The notes under the pieces were generated by a model. The model saw only the letters and a list, made by a program, of their open reading frames with translations, was not told the DNA's origin and made no database searches. A program made the translations under genes and the position numbers. Of a DNA stretch of 64,000 nt, positions 41,501-49,170 are shown piece by piece. Origin of the DNA: Dysgonomonas gadei ATCC BAA-286 (GTDB lineage: Bacteria > Bacteroidota > Bacteroidia > Bacteroidales > Dysgonomonadaceae); assembly GCF_000213555.1 (NCBI RefSeq), contig NZ_GL891986.1:65123-129122 (forward strand). Direction: 5' to 3'. Positions within the stretch are counted from its first letter, which is position 1. Each line of letters starts with the position of its first letter.

Positions 41501-44500
41501 CCGGCAAATCTGTTTTCTTGTATAATGAAGCCTCTTTGTTATAAAGTTTACCATCCCTCACGGATGTGAATGTCATTTTCAGTTCATCACCATACTCATC
41601 TTTGTAAGGCACGGTGAATGTCTGGTTCGCATCGCTGAGCTTTACGAAACGTTTTTCAAATACCTTCTTATTATTATACAACTGATAAAGGATATATGAA
41701 TCTTTTTCCGATGAACCGAATATCACTTCGGCCGGCTTGTCTTTCTCAAATAACAGATTCTTTGTTACCAGCCATTCATTTGTCTTTACAGGCGGTTTCT
41801 TATCAGCATAAGAATAAAGTACGAAATTCTGCTTTTCACCCACTTCATTGCTTTTGCTATCTAATGCTTTCACCTGTAACTGATATTTACCCGACGCCAA
41901 TGATTTCAATCTGGCTTTCAGTTCGGTTTGCTCTCCCGTTTTGAATGAGCCGGACAATACATTGCCTTGTATCAGTATCGAATCGTTGTCATCCAGCGCA
42001 TATATTTCATAAGTCCCCGAAGCTTCTATATCCTGCGCCTGCAAATTACGGGCAGCGATTTTGAGCTCGTAATCACTCGCTTTCTCCATCTGTTGCGGTA
42101 TATCAATATTGATAACCATAGACACATTCCCAACTGTCAGGGTATAAGTGTTCGACTGTGTTTCGCCGTTCACATCCGTAACTGTAGCTGTAATGTTGAA
42201 TGTATATATCTGCTTGTCATTGATAGAACGCAGAAGCGCCCTGTTACCGTCTCCGGCTTCGGGGGTAAATGTAATTTCGAACGAACCGTCATCATTTGTT
42301 TTCACCGTGCCATCGGTAAAAGGTGTGGTGTTACCTGAACGCCAATACCAAAAGCTAAATTGCTCACGGCTTATATTGTATTTCACATCGGCGCCCTGTA
42401 AACTGATGCCAGAGAAGTTTTTGGCATAACCTTTCAGCGTTACCTCTTCCCCGAATGTATAAGTTTTATCTACTTTGTCGAAGGTGATTTCAAAGGTAGG
42501 GCGTTTGTATTCTTCTACATTAAAATAGGCAGAAGCATCATCTATCTCGATATGATATCCTCCCAAAAGGCCTGTTTGAGGCAAAATAAATTCGCCGGAT
42601 ATAGAGCCGAATTCATTTGTTATTATTTCCTTTTCAGCAATAGATTCACCGTTTGCATTGTATAGTTCTACGGTGTATTCTTCGTTTGCCAGCAATTTAG
42701 AACCATTATCTATGGCTATAGCTTTGAAATAAACAGTCTGCCCCGGACGGTAAATATTCCTGTCCGTAAATATACTGATGGCCTCTTCATCTCCGTCTTG
42801 CAGAATCTGGTTCCATCTGTAATTCTGAGCTGATAGGGTTTCTGCCCGCAAGCAGGAATCAGCTCCTAATTCAACCTTATATGTAGCTATATTATAACGG
42901 TACTGATCTGTACTGATCGTCTTATCATTGTAAACGGCAAGCCCCAAAGCATCTGTTTTAAGTATTGTTATTAACTTCTGAGCAGTTTTACTATTGGGAT
43001 ATTCATAGGTATATATTTTAACTGTGGCATCTTTTACAGGCTTGCCTGTGATTCGGTCTACTACAAGTATTTCGTATTCATCTTTAGCGCTGTTACGGGA
43101 TAAGGCGATTAAAGAAGATACGGTAAAATCGAATGTATTATTGATTTGTAAATTTAAGTTATCATTCGCATTATCATTTTCCAAACTATCTTTCGAACGA
43201 CTACTAAAAGAATATTTTCCGACAGGTAAAACACCTAAATCTACAGACAATGTATCCTGCTGATAGGCAACTTTTGAAATCAAATTCAATTGAAGATCTT
43301 TCACCGGATTATACTTTCCGTTTTCTACCTTATATAATTTGAAGTCCGGCTTTTCCGCCAAAGCTTGTAAATTCTTATGTATCAATGTCAGCTGAAACGG
43401 TTGTTTCGGATACTGTAACTGATTTCCTTTTATTGTGAGAGACGGATATTCCATTTCATTTAATCTGGCTTGAAGCACTTTTGCCCCGTATGATGCCGGA
43501 TATTTATCTATTCCTTTCTTTATCCATGTGTAAATCTTTTCGTTTATATCAGCTGACTGCAAATCGAGTATTTGCATATTTGGATATGAATCTACTATCT
43601 TGTTTATAATTTCAGTAGATGCTTCACTGTTCTCATATTTCTTTTCCAATGCGATGAAAATATCTAATACTTTATCACCGGACAATGTGCGGGAATTCCG
43701 GCTAAGATAGTTTGCTTTATCAATCTCGGTGAAAACAAGTGTCGGTATCATATTACGACTCAACAAATCTTTCATATATTGCTGATAATACAGATAGATG
43801 ACTTGCCGCTTATCCGCTCCGGCGCTAATATTGAGTTTGATATATTCATCCGCCGGGGCTGCCAGTTGCTCCAGACTTGCCCCCGTAAGCGTTACATCAT
43901 ATTCCCGGTAACCCATCGCCTCAATACCCTTAGCTATCTGAATAGCGCGTTCCATCAGGAAGTCGTACAGAGTAGGATAGTATTTCTGACCGTCGGTACC
44001 TAATAGTATTATATCGTCATAAGCCTTGGTTGTGGATTGTTTAAGCGCCATAATATCTTTCACCGATAAATCCAGGTTCGCGATAATCTTATTCATAAAG
44101 ATATTACTACTCCACTCTTTCATATCTTCAGGGACAACATCCTGTAGATTGGTTCGCTGGTTTATCTGCCACTGGTTGCTGTTATAATAATCGGAATATA
44201 ACTCAGCTAACATAGAATGCAACAAAGCTTTTTCGTCGGCATTGGTAGTCTGAGCCAATAAAGCCTGTAAGTCTGTGAAGATGGCCTCACTATCGTTCCT
44301 GTCTATTTGTTTCTTATATTTATTTTTATAGATCAGGGCTTTGATCACTTGAGTAGTATTCTTATCAGAAATAGCCTTTTGCAGAATTTCATCTACAGAT
44401 TTTGCTGCTGATTGTGGAAGACTTTGTTGCTCATAATCTTCTACTTGTTTCCACTCATTTTCATATTTCTTATTTGATATTTGTGCTATCATGCTGATGC

Positions 44501-44540
44501 TCAATAAAAAGAACAGACTAATCAATAATTGCTTCTTCAT
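38550..44540 (-). CDS. Alpha-2-macroglobulin-family protein, thioester-less
   Basis: A 1996-residue exported protein related to bacterial alpha-2-macroglobulins. The start at ATG 44540-44538 gives a signal (ending SISMIAQ). After an N-terminal region of ~450 residues, MG domains contain DATVKIYTYEYPNS, TDRNIYRPGQTVYFKA and GEFILPQTGLLGGYHIEI (about 600-680). The alpha-2-macroglobulin core has TPTPQIRQNFNETAFFFPQL and ESNTTWRFRALAHD near 1270. Where other members carry the thioester (Cys-x-Glu-Gln) this protein reads PAMSNPSNENAVNWFAS, with no Cys. It probably works as a bait or trap, or a scaffold, without covalent capture. It may protect the cell from host or rival proteases. Confidence 0.88.
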   Translation of the reverse strand: MKKQLLISLFFLLSISMIAQISNKKYENEWKQVEDYEQQSLPQSAAKSVDEILQKAISDKNTTQVIKALIYKNKYKKQIDRNDSEAIFTDLQALLAQTTNADEKALLHSMLAELYSDYYNSNQWQINQRTNLQDVVPEDMKEWSSNIFMNKIIANLDLSVKDIMALKQSTTKAYDDIILLGTDGQKYYPTLYDFLMERAIQIAKGIEAMGYREYDVTLTGASLEQLAAPADEYIKLNISAGADKRQVIYLYYQQYMKDLLSRNMIPTLVFTEIDKANYLSRNSRTLSGDKVLDIFIALEKKYENSEASTEIINKIVDSYPNMQILDLQSADINEKIYTWIKKGIDKYPASYGAKVLQARLNEMEYPSLTIKGNQLQYPKQPFQLTLIHKNLQALAEKPDFKLYKVENGKYNPVKDLQLNLISKVAYQQDTLSVDLGVLPVGKYSFSSRSKDSLENDNANDNLNLQINNTFDFTVSSLIALSRNSAKDEYEILVVDRITGKPVKDATVKIYTYEYPNSKTAQKLITILKTDALGLAVYNDKTISTDQYRYNIATYKVELGADSCLRAETLSAQNYRWNQILQDGDEEAISIFTDRNIYRPGQTVYFKAIAIDNGSKLLANEEYTVELYNANGESIAEKEIITNEFGSISGEFILPQTGLLGGYHIEIDDASAYFNVEEYKRPTFEITFDKVDKTYTFGEEVTLKGYAKNFSGISLQGADVKYNISREQFSFWYWRSGNTTPFTDGTVKTNDDGSFEITFTPEAGDGNRALLRSINDKQIYTFNITATVTDVNGETQSNTYTLTVGNVSMVINIDIPQQMEKASDYELKIAARNLQAQDIEASGTYEIYALDDNDSILIQGNVLSGSFKTGEQTELKARLKSLASGKYQLQVKALDSKSNEVGEKQNFVLYSYADKKPPVKTNEWLVTKNLLFEKDKPAEVIFGSSEKDSYILYQLYNNKKVFEKRFVKLSDANQTFTVPYKDEYGDELKMTFTSVRDGKLYNKEASLYKKTDLPDTQLNIKLEVFRDKLRPGQAETWTISVKDTTSQPILAELIASMYDTSLDKLYPYTAWSFNRPYISREYVTPVSYSFPGYSNDYTRWFNFYYKAQYDTSIPERTKDIINWFDYIYSYGRKNALGDIPRQYLNYSDDGVVVTAYAIQEKKLMTGSVSRVRAKNGIMIRGVASVAAPQGMLNESVVLADSAGGVEDLLDIGFKKDTDTPTPQIRQNFNETAFFFPQLRTNEKGETLISFTVPESNTTWRFRALAHDKDARVGTLEQMVVTRKELMVTPNMPRFVRQGDKTSISTKISNLSDKTLSGDVYIEFFDPATDKVIDLGLKSQKQTFSLEKDASTSVNWIFDVPAGIELIGCRIVAQNESFSDGEQHVLAVLSNRMLVTESMPIDMTKQGTSTFTFDKLYNNTSNTASNYRLTLEYASNPAWYAVQALPAMSNPSNENAVNWFASYYVNTLGSSIVRQYPKVASMIQAWQKQGADKQTLVSKLQKDEELKAVLLEETPWVLDAKDETEQMQRLSLLFDLNNTKQQTDAATRKLAELITNDGGWSWYKGLYPSRSVTQYILYGYANLQKTGQVEYPQEIKEMQIKALKYIDNQIAEDFKNLKKYNKDWEKVTTISTNQLEFAYVRSFYRDIPISQEARVAERFYTDVATKNWTKLNMYERSILSVVLKQNGEKEQANKVVKSIKEHAVKNVKLGMHWPNNRSNVFMSLSAISVHTFLMDALEQNGTSKEEMDMMKRWLLNQKRTQVWESTHASIDAISALLSSGTDWFATEPAPTSIKVGSQTVQPENKELGTGYFKQTWNKSEITNDMGKVEVTTSTSQPAYGAMYWQYYENLDKITVQKGDLNVSKELFKENVSVAGKGLTLITESNPLTVGDKVIVRLTVRTDRDMDFVQLKDMRAPCFEPQQTISGTRWAGGLIYYQMAKDASTNFYFDHLPKGTYVLEYPVYVNRTGEYANGITTIQCMYAPEFVSHTQGIKVTVKE

Positions 44541-44674
44541 ATTATTACGTTTTGTATTTTCTCTCAATATATTATAGACGGATTTTAGGTGTATTATTCA
44601 CAAGGAAAAGCGTTAAAATTAGTTATGAGTGTAAATCATGAGTTATATACTTTCAACTCATCACTTACATCTTA

Positions 44675-45031
44675 TCATTTACTAACATACATGCCCAACC
44701 ATACGGCACCGATGCCCAATACACAACTGGATAAGGTATAAACAAATGCCAGCGTCATCTGGTTGTTGTTAGCCAGCGTTAAAGTTTCGCTGGCAAATGT
44801 GGAAAAAGTTGTAAAGCCTCCGCAAAATCCTGTTATAAGCAGAAACCGGAGATTATTGGAAGGTAAAAGGTTTGCGAATAACCCGATACAAAAGCAGCCC
44901 AGAATATTGACTGCAAATGTCCCGACAGGAAACGGGAACGGTTCTGATCGCGTTACCAGTACTGAGGCAAGGAAACGCATAACGCTGCCTACTGCTCCTC
45001 CTACACTGACTAAAAGAATCTGCTTTAACAT
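44675..45031 (-). CDS. crcB: Fluoride exporter CrcB/Fluc
   Basis: A 118-residue inner-membrane fluoride channel. The four membrane segments are visible. Signatures are GGAVGSVMRFLAS (about 11-23), FAVNILGCFCIGLF (with the conserved Asn) and GFCGGFTTFSTFASE (the Phe box and central Na+ site). Usually functional as an antiparallel dimer. No fluoride riboswitch is seen upstream. The -7 box at 45036-45043 is only 4 bases from the ATG, suggesting a leaderless transcript. Confidence 0.93.
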   Translation of the reverse strand: MLKQILLVSVGGAVGSVMRFLASVLVTRSEPFPFPVGTFAVNILGCFCIGLFANLLPSNNLRFLLITGFCGGFTTFSTFASETLTLANNNQMTLAFVYTLSSCVLGIGAVWLGMYVSK

Positions 45032-45035
45032 AGTT

Positions 45036-45043
45036 CAAATTTA
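45036..45043 (-). promoter_or_regulatory. -7 box of crcB, almost abutting the start codon
   Basis: TAAATTTG on the minus strand, 4 bases from the ATG. With Bacteroidetes spacing, transcription would start at or next to the A of ATG. Confidence 0.45.
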
Positions 45044-45070
45044 CATGTTTATTTTTAAATAATAGATAAG

Positions 45071-45092
45071 CTGTTAAAAATACATTTAACAG
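45071..45092. other. Hairpin between crcB and the LamG gene
   Basis: An 8-bp stem, ctgttaaa with tttaacag, 6-base loop. It could be an operator; no poly-T supports termination. Confidence 0.4.
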
Positions 45093-45193
45093 GATCTGCT
45101 ATTTATAACATTTTATGTTCAAGATCGTTTCAGGCAATATCAAATTCTATTAACTTTACTGACTAATCTTTTATACTCAAACTGATCATTACT

Positions 45194-45889
45194 ATGAAAA
45201 AATATCTGTTTTTATTTATCTGTATTATTTTTACATCCGGAATATATGCACAAAATCTGAGAAAGGGACTGGTTGCACATTTTCCGATGGATGGAAATGC
45301 CCTGGATATGAGTAAATATAAAAACAACGGAATAGCCGAAGGCGTAATCCCAGCCAAAGACCGTTTAGGAAATGAGAACTCGGCCTACCAATTCGGTGGT
45401 GATGCCCTAATAAAAATACCGCATTCGAAATCCCTGAATATTAAAAAAGCGATAAGTATTGCCATTTGGATAAAAATGGACAGATATAAATATGGGGGTA
45501 TGCGTATAATAGATAAAAATACCGCAGGAGGTATAGACGGTTATATGTTCGATACTTATAACTCATATACGAATGAGGGTACCGGATTACGTTTCGGAAT
45601 GACAAACTTCGGCGCTAATTATTTTGACCGTATTCCTGTTAACGAATGGGTACATATAGCTTTTGTTTGCGGGAAAGGTAAATTCCAGTATTATATAAAT
45701 GGCGAATTGAAGAAAACATCGAAAGCTCCCCTGAACTATTTCGGACAAAATACCCTTCCATTGATTATAGGTATGAGCCAGGGACAGTATGCCCGAGACG
45801 AATATTTCGAAGGGTGCATGGATAATTTGAGGTTATATAACCGTGTACTGTCGGAAGAAGAAGTTAGGCTCATCTATAACGAAAAGTGA
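45194..45889 (+). CDS. Secreted LamG/concanavalin-like lectin domain protein
   Basis: A 231-residue exported protein. Signal MKKYLFLFICIIFTSGIYAQ. The whole mature part is one LamG-like (laminin_G_3) jelly-roll: LVAHFPMDGNALDMSKYKNNG (about 27-47), AYQFGGDALIKIPHSKSLNI, AISIAIWIKMDRY, WVHIAFVCGKGKFQYYING and the ending MDNLRLYNRVLSEEEVRLIY. Such domains bind glycans or other surface ligands. No catalytic module is attached. A near -7 box (TAACTTTA) lies about 30 bases before the start. Confidence 0.88.
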   Translation: MKKYLFLFICIIFTSGIYAQNLRKGLVAHFPMDGNALDMSKYKNNGIAEGVIPAKDRLGNENSAYQFGGDALIKIPHSKSLNIKKAISIAIWIKMDRYKYGGMRIIDKNTAGGIDGYMFDTYNSYTNEGTGLRFGMTNFGANYFDRIPVNEWVHIAFVCGKGKFQYYINGELKKTSKAPLNYFGQNTLPLIIGMSQGQYARDEYFEGCMDNLRLYNRVLSEEEVRLIYNEK

Positions 45890-45930
45890 CACGTAAAAAG
45901 AATAAACATTTATTAATCAATCAGTTAAAA

Positions 45931-46300
45931 ATGGAAACCCTTCATCAAAACATTCCGATTGCAGGATATGGGTGACGATACTATATTTGAAAATTATCAG
46001 CGCTACGATTTCTATCAGTTGCTATGGTTTACCAAAGCGGACGGTGATAATATTTACTTTCTGGACTTCAATGAATATAAGATAAAAGAAGACCAGATTG
46101 TGCTTATCTTTCCCGGACAGATAGATAAACTGGATGTGGAAGGCAAAGAAGGCTACCTGTTCACTATACATAATGATATCTTTTATAATATAAGCCAATA
46201 ACTAAATTCCGACTACCTGAACAGGTATTTTCCCAATACCTTTATTTCATTAGACAACAATACAAAGATGGTACTGGAAAAATCTATGCAATACTTGTAG
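45931..46300 (+). pseudogene. Broken AraC-type regulator, ligand-binding part
   Basis: From the ATG at 45931 the frame reads METLHQNIPIAGYG and stops at TGA (45973-45975). Removing one G of ggg restores the frame, which then reads DDTIFENYQRYDFYQLLWFT and IVLIFPGQIDKL, the cupin arm of AraC-family regulators. A TAA at 46199-46201 interrupts it again, after which LNSDYLNRYFPNTFISLD continues to TAG at 46298. The DNA-binding domain is absent. At least two lesions; a dead gene. Confidence 0.6.
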
Positions 46301-46440
46301 TCTTATTCCTGTATATCTTCGCTATCGGCAGATTATTCCCGACAACAGCCGAATTAGCTATTACTCCTTTTGATGAAGCCAATAATAGTGATACCGCATC
46401 GGCCCTGTTCGGTTCCATCCAGTTGCTGATCTATCTTTAA
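46246..46440 (+). pseudogene. Fragment of an MFS drug transporter (Bcr/CflA-like)
   Basis: A second reading frame overlapping the end of the AraC remnant gives ILVVLFLYIFAIGRLFP and ITPFDEANNSDTASALFGSI, ending in TAA at 46440. The second part resembles the late motif (spacer plus SASAL.G..Q) of Bcr/CflA-type exporters. There is no start and no N-terminal half, so it is a leftover fused by deletion to the AraC remnant. Resemblance is by eye; family call is moderate. Confidence 0.45.
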
Positions 46441-46524
46441 ATTAGCTACTTATAACCTCCTCTCATATATCCCCCAGTTTTTAAATAAAAATCGGGGATT
46501 TTATTTAACCACCGTTAAATAAAA

Positions 46525-46540
46525 ATGCATATATTTGCAT
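46525..46540. promoter_or_regulatory. Palindrome over the TetR -7 box
   Basis: atgca-tatatt-tgcat spans 46525-46540 and contains the -7 box TATATTTG (46530-46537). It touches the ATG at 46541, a good site for TetR autorepression. The promoter predicts a leaderless transcript. Confidence 0.45.
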
Positions 46541-47095
46541 ATGCCAAAAATTCAAACAAACAAAGAAGAGCTGATAAAAAAATCGATGCTGGTATTCATT
46601 AAAACGGGATACTTCCACACCACATTGTCCAGTCTGGCAAAGGCCTGTAATATAGAAAAACCTCATTTTTACTATTATTTTAAGGATAAGAAAGATTTAA
46701 TGAATCAGGTCCTCATTTATGCGAGTGATCAAATACAGAAGTTTGTATTCGATATAGCATATAAAAAAGATATGGAACCTTCTGCACGCTTACATGCAAT
46801 ACTCGATAACGTGCTGAAAATTCATACAAAAAATAAGTACGGGTGCCTGATGGGAAATACACTTCTCGAAACTGTTGGGAGGGAATCGTTTTTTAAGCCT
46901 GTACTATGCACCTATTTCAATAAATGGAGGGAAACTCTGATACATCTGTATCTGACCGCTTATGAAGAAGAGCTGGCAAAAGATATGGCAAACGAGGATG
47001 TTGCTAAATTGCAGGGAGGAATCATGCTGATGAGGCTCTACGATGATAAAGATGTTCTGAGGAAAGTAACTGATAATATCAAAACCAGACTATAA
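46541..47095 (+). CDS. TetR-family transcriptional regulator
   Basis: A 184-residue repressor-type protein. The ATG at 46541 is chosen because the in-frame codon at 46535 is TTG inside the promoter. The N-terminal HTH (about 8-55) reads KEELIKKSMLVFIKTGYFHTTLSSLAKACNI with the recognition part EKPHFYYYFKDKKDL. The C-terminal ligand domain is helical (YGCLMGNTLLETVG). It lies 34 bases upstream of a FabH-like gene and probably controls it and itself through the palindrome at 46525-46540. Ligand unknown. Confidence 0.88.
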   Translation: MPKIQTNKEELIKKSMLVFIKTGYFHTTLSSLAKACNIEKPHFYYYFKDKKDLMNQVLIYASDQIQKFVFDIAYKKDMEPSARLHAILDNVLKIHTKNKYGCLMGNTLLETVGRESFFKPVLCTYFNKWRETLIHLYLTAYEEELAKDMANEDVAKLQGGIMLMRLYDDKDVLRKVTDNIKTRL

Positions 47096-47129
47096 TTTTT
47101 TGTAAATTATTATAATTAGCGTATAACAA

Positions 47130-48110
47130 ATGAATGCAATCATTAATTCAATAGGGATTTATGTCCCTGAAAAACCGATAGACAACCATTATTTTGAAAG
47201 TATAATAGATACTACTGACGAATGGATAACCACCCGCACAGGTATCAGCCAGCGATTTTATGCTGCAGAGAACGAATATACCAGCGACCTGTGTGTAAAA
47301 GCAGTGCAAAACCTTGCGTCCAAATACAATAAGGATTTATCCGACATTGATTTTATCATTGTGGCTACCACGAGTGGTGAACAGGTTATGCCCAACATGG
47401 CAAGTCAGGTGCAAACCCGTTTGAATATTCCGAATGCGGGATGTATAGATGTTTATGCTGCATGCGCAGGGTTCGTATACGGCATTATTCTCGCCAAAGG
47501 GCTGATAGCCGCGGGCACACACAAGAAGGTACTGGTAATAGGTGCGGAAACACTTTCGAAAATCACCGATTTTACCGACCGGACTTCCTGTATACTGTTC
47601 GGAGACGGTGCAGGGGCTGTTATAGTAGAAGCCAGTGGCGAAAACCATATATTCGATGCACTGACCGAAACAGATGGCTCGCATGGGAAAGACCTGTATC
47701 TCGCGCATCAGAATGTACCGATAAACGGAGAGCCTGTTATTCCCGACCGCAACTTGCACCAAAATGGCAAAGTTGTTTTCAAATGGGCGGTAAGTACTTT
47801 AGTCGGAAAAATACAAGAACTGACATCCAGGAACCACCTGAAACTGGAGGATATAGACTGGCTTATACCGCACAGTGCAAATATCCGGATACTCGAATCG
47901 GTATGTTCTGGCTTGAATGTCCCTATGGATAAGTGTCTGGAAAGTATCAGAAACTATGGAAATACTTCGGCCGCATCCATTCCTATCGCCTGGTATAACG
48001 GCATAGAATCGGGTAAGGTAAAGCTGGATGACAACTTATTGCTGATCGGCTTTGGTGGAGGATTGACCTGTGCCGGAATATGCCTGCAAAATAAGATTGA
48101 AAAAAAATAA
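47130..48110 (+). CDS. 3-oxoacyl-ACP synthase III-family protein (FabH-like)
   Basis: A 326-residue thiolase-fold condensing enzyme. The catalytic triad is Cys112 in YAACAGF, His248 in IPHSANIRIL and Asn278 in NYGNTSAAS. The N-terminus IINSIGIYVPEK and the end LLIGFGGGLTCAGICL are typical. Normally it joins acetyl-CoA to malonyl-ACP. It is not beside plsX/fab genes but paired with a TetR regulator, so it may be an accessory FabH for altered fatty acids or a special metabolite rather than the housekeeping copy. Followed by a terminator. Confidence 0.9.
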   Translation: MNAIINSIGIYVPEKPIDNHYFESIIDTTDEWITTRTGISQRFYAAENEYTSDLCVKAVQNLASKYNKDLSDIDFIIVATTSGEQVMPNMASQVQTRLNIPNAGCIDVYAACAGFVYGIILAKGLIAAGTHKKVLVIGAETLSKITDFTDRTSCILFGDGAGAVIVEASGENHIFDALTETDGSHGKDLYLAHQNVPINGEPVIPDRNLHQNGKVVFKWAVSTLVGKIQELTSRNHLKLEDIDWLIPHSANIRILESVCSGLNVPMDKCLESIRNYGNTSAASIPIAWYNGIESGKVKLDDNLLLIGFGGGLTCAGICLQNKIEKK

Positions 48111-48129
48111 GGATATCTATTTGATTCAC

Positions 48130-48161
48130 AAGAGGAAATGCATTCAGTTTTATTTCCTCTT
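48130..48161 (+). terminator. Terminator after the FabH-like gene
   Basis: A 10-bp stem, aagaggaaat (48130-48139) with atttcctctt (48152-48161), then a T run. Confidence 0.8.
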
Positions 48162-48178
48162 TTTTATTCTTCCTCTTT

Positions 48179-48232
48179 TGTCTAAAAAAATAGACAAAAT
48201 ATTTTTATGTCTAATTTTTTAGACTACATTTG
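48179..48232 (+). promoter_or_regulatory. Two palindromic operators and -7 box of the GLPGLI operon
   Basis: tgtcta-N6-tagaca at 48179-48196 (perfect) and tgtcta-N6-tagact at 48208-48225 (one mismatch), 29 bases apart, start to start. The second abuts the -7 box TACATTTG (48225-48232). Two equal sites on the promoter indicate a dimeric repressor or activator; its identity is unknown. Confidence 0.65.
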
Positions 48233-48258
48233 TGGTATAACTAAATTAATATCGCAAT

Positions 48259-49149
48259 ATGAAAAAGACAATCTTATTATTAGTATCATCAGTCCTTTCA
48301 GCAACTGTATGTTCACAACAGGTAATATCTGTCCGGAAAATAGATAAAGGAGACATAAAACAGGAAAAACTCGATGCTGCTACAATCCGCTGTTATTACA
48401 AATTCACTCAACCCGTCACAGCAGATAAGGAGACTCGTCAGCAAACAGATACGATGACTCTGGATATCGGCCAGAAAGTTTCCCGGTATTATGATGCTGC
48501 GCGTATGAAACGGGATTCTCTATTTGGCGACTTTATGAGCAATAAGTTAAATCCATCTACAATACAAAGCATATCAGTGATGAAAGACGGAGACATGTCC
48601 GTGTTGGATAACAAAGGTGGAACAACTTTCGATTCTACGACAAAAGGGGAGACCGCTCAATTATTCAAAAAACGCCCGACGGGAGAAATAATTACAATTG
48701 ACAGGGCAGATAATGCTCCCCAAAAATACAAATGCACCGAAACTATCCCTGCACAGCGATGGAATATCTCGGCCGATACACTGACCATACTAGGCTATAT
48801 CTGCCAGAAAGCGAATACGGAATTTCGCGGACGGAATTATGAAGCATGGTTCTCACCTGATATTCCGGTAAATGACGGACCGTGGAAGTTTTATGGATTA
48901 CCGGGATTGATAATGAAAGTATCAGATTCGGAAAACCTGTTTTCATTTGAGATTATAGGCTTGGAAAATCTTGATAATCCGGTTGATATTACTATGGCTC
49001 AGGAAGATTATATGAAAGCCAGTATAAAAGATCTCGAAAAATTAAAGAAAAAACAATCGGGAGGTACTGCCGTAAATGTTAACGGAGGGAATGTAATAAT
49101 GGTACAGAAAAAGAATAATAAAGAATACCTGTCCTTAGAAATTGATTAA
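48259..49149 (+). CDS. GLPGLI-family exported protein
   Basis: A 296-residue secreted protein of the GLPGLI family (TIGR01200). Signal MKKTILLLVSSVLSATVCSQ. The naming motif is present as FYGLPGLIMKVSDSE (about 214-228), preceded by the family tract CQKANTEFRGRNYEAWFSPDIP (positions about 185-206). The C-terminal ~40 residues are basic and Asn-rich. The family nearly always sits with a TonB-type receptor, as here (21 bases upstream of it), and is thought to work with it in uptake or envelope homeostasis. The operator pair controls it. Confidence 0.9.
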   Translation: MKKTILLLVSSVLSATVCSQQVISVRKIDKGDIKQEKLDAATIRCYYKFTQPVTADKETRQQTDTMTLDIGQKVSRYYDAARMKRDSLFGDFMSNKLNPSTIQSISVMKDGDMSVLDNKGGTTFDSTTKGETAQLFKKRPTGEIITIDRADNAPQKYKCTETIPAQRWNISADTLTILGYICQKANTEFRGRNYEAWFSPDIPVNDGPWKFYGLPGLIMKVSDSENLFSFEIIGLENLDNPVDITMAQEDYMKASIKDLEKLKKKQSGGTAVNVNGGNVIMVQKKNNKEYLSLEID

Positions 49150-49170
49150 ACTCCAAGTCCATAAATATAA

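Noticed and set aside
45044..45193. Fluoride riboswitch upstream of crcB
   Set aside because: The conserved GG.GAUGG...CCGCC core is not seen; only an 8-bp hairpin.
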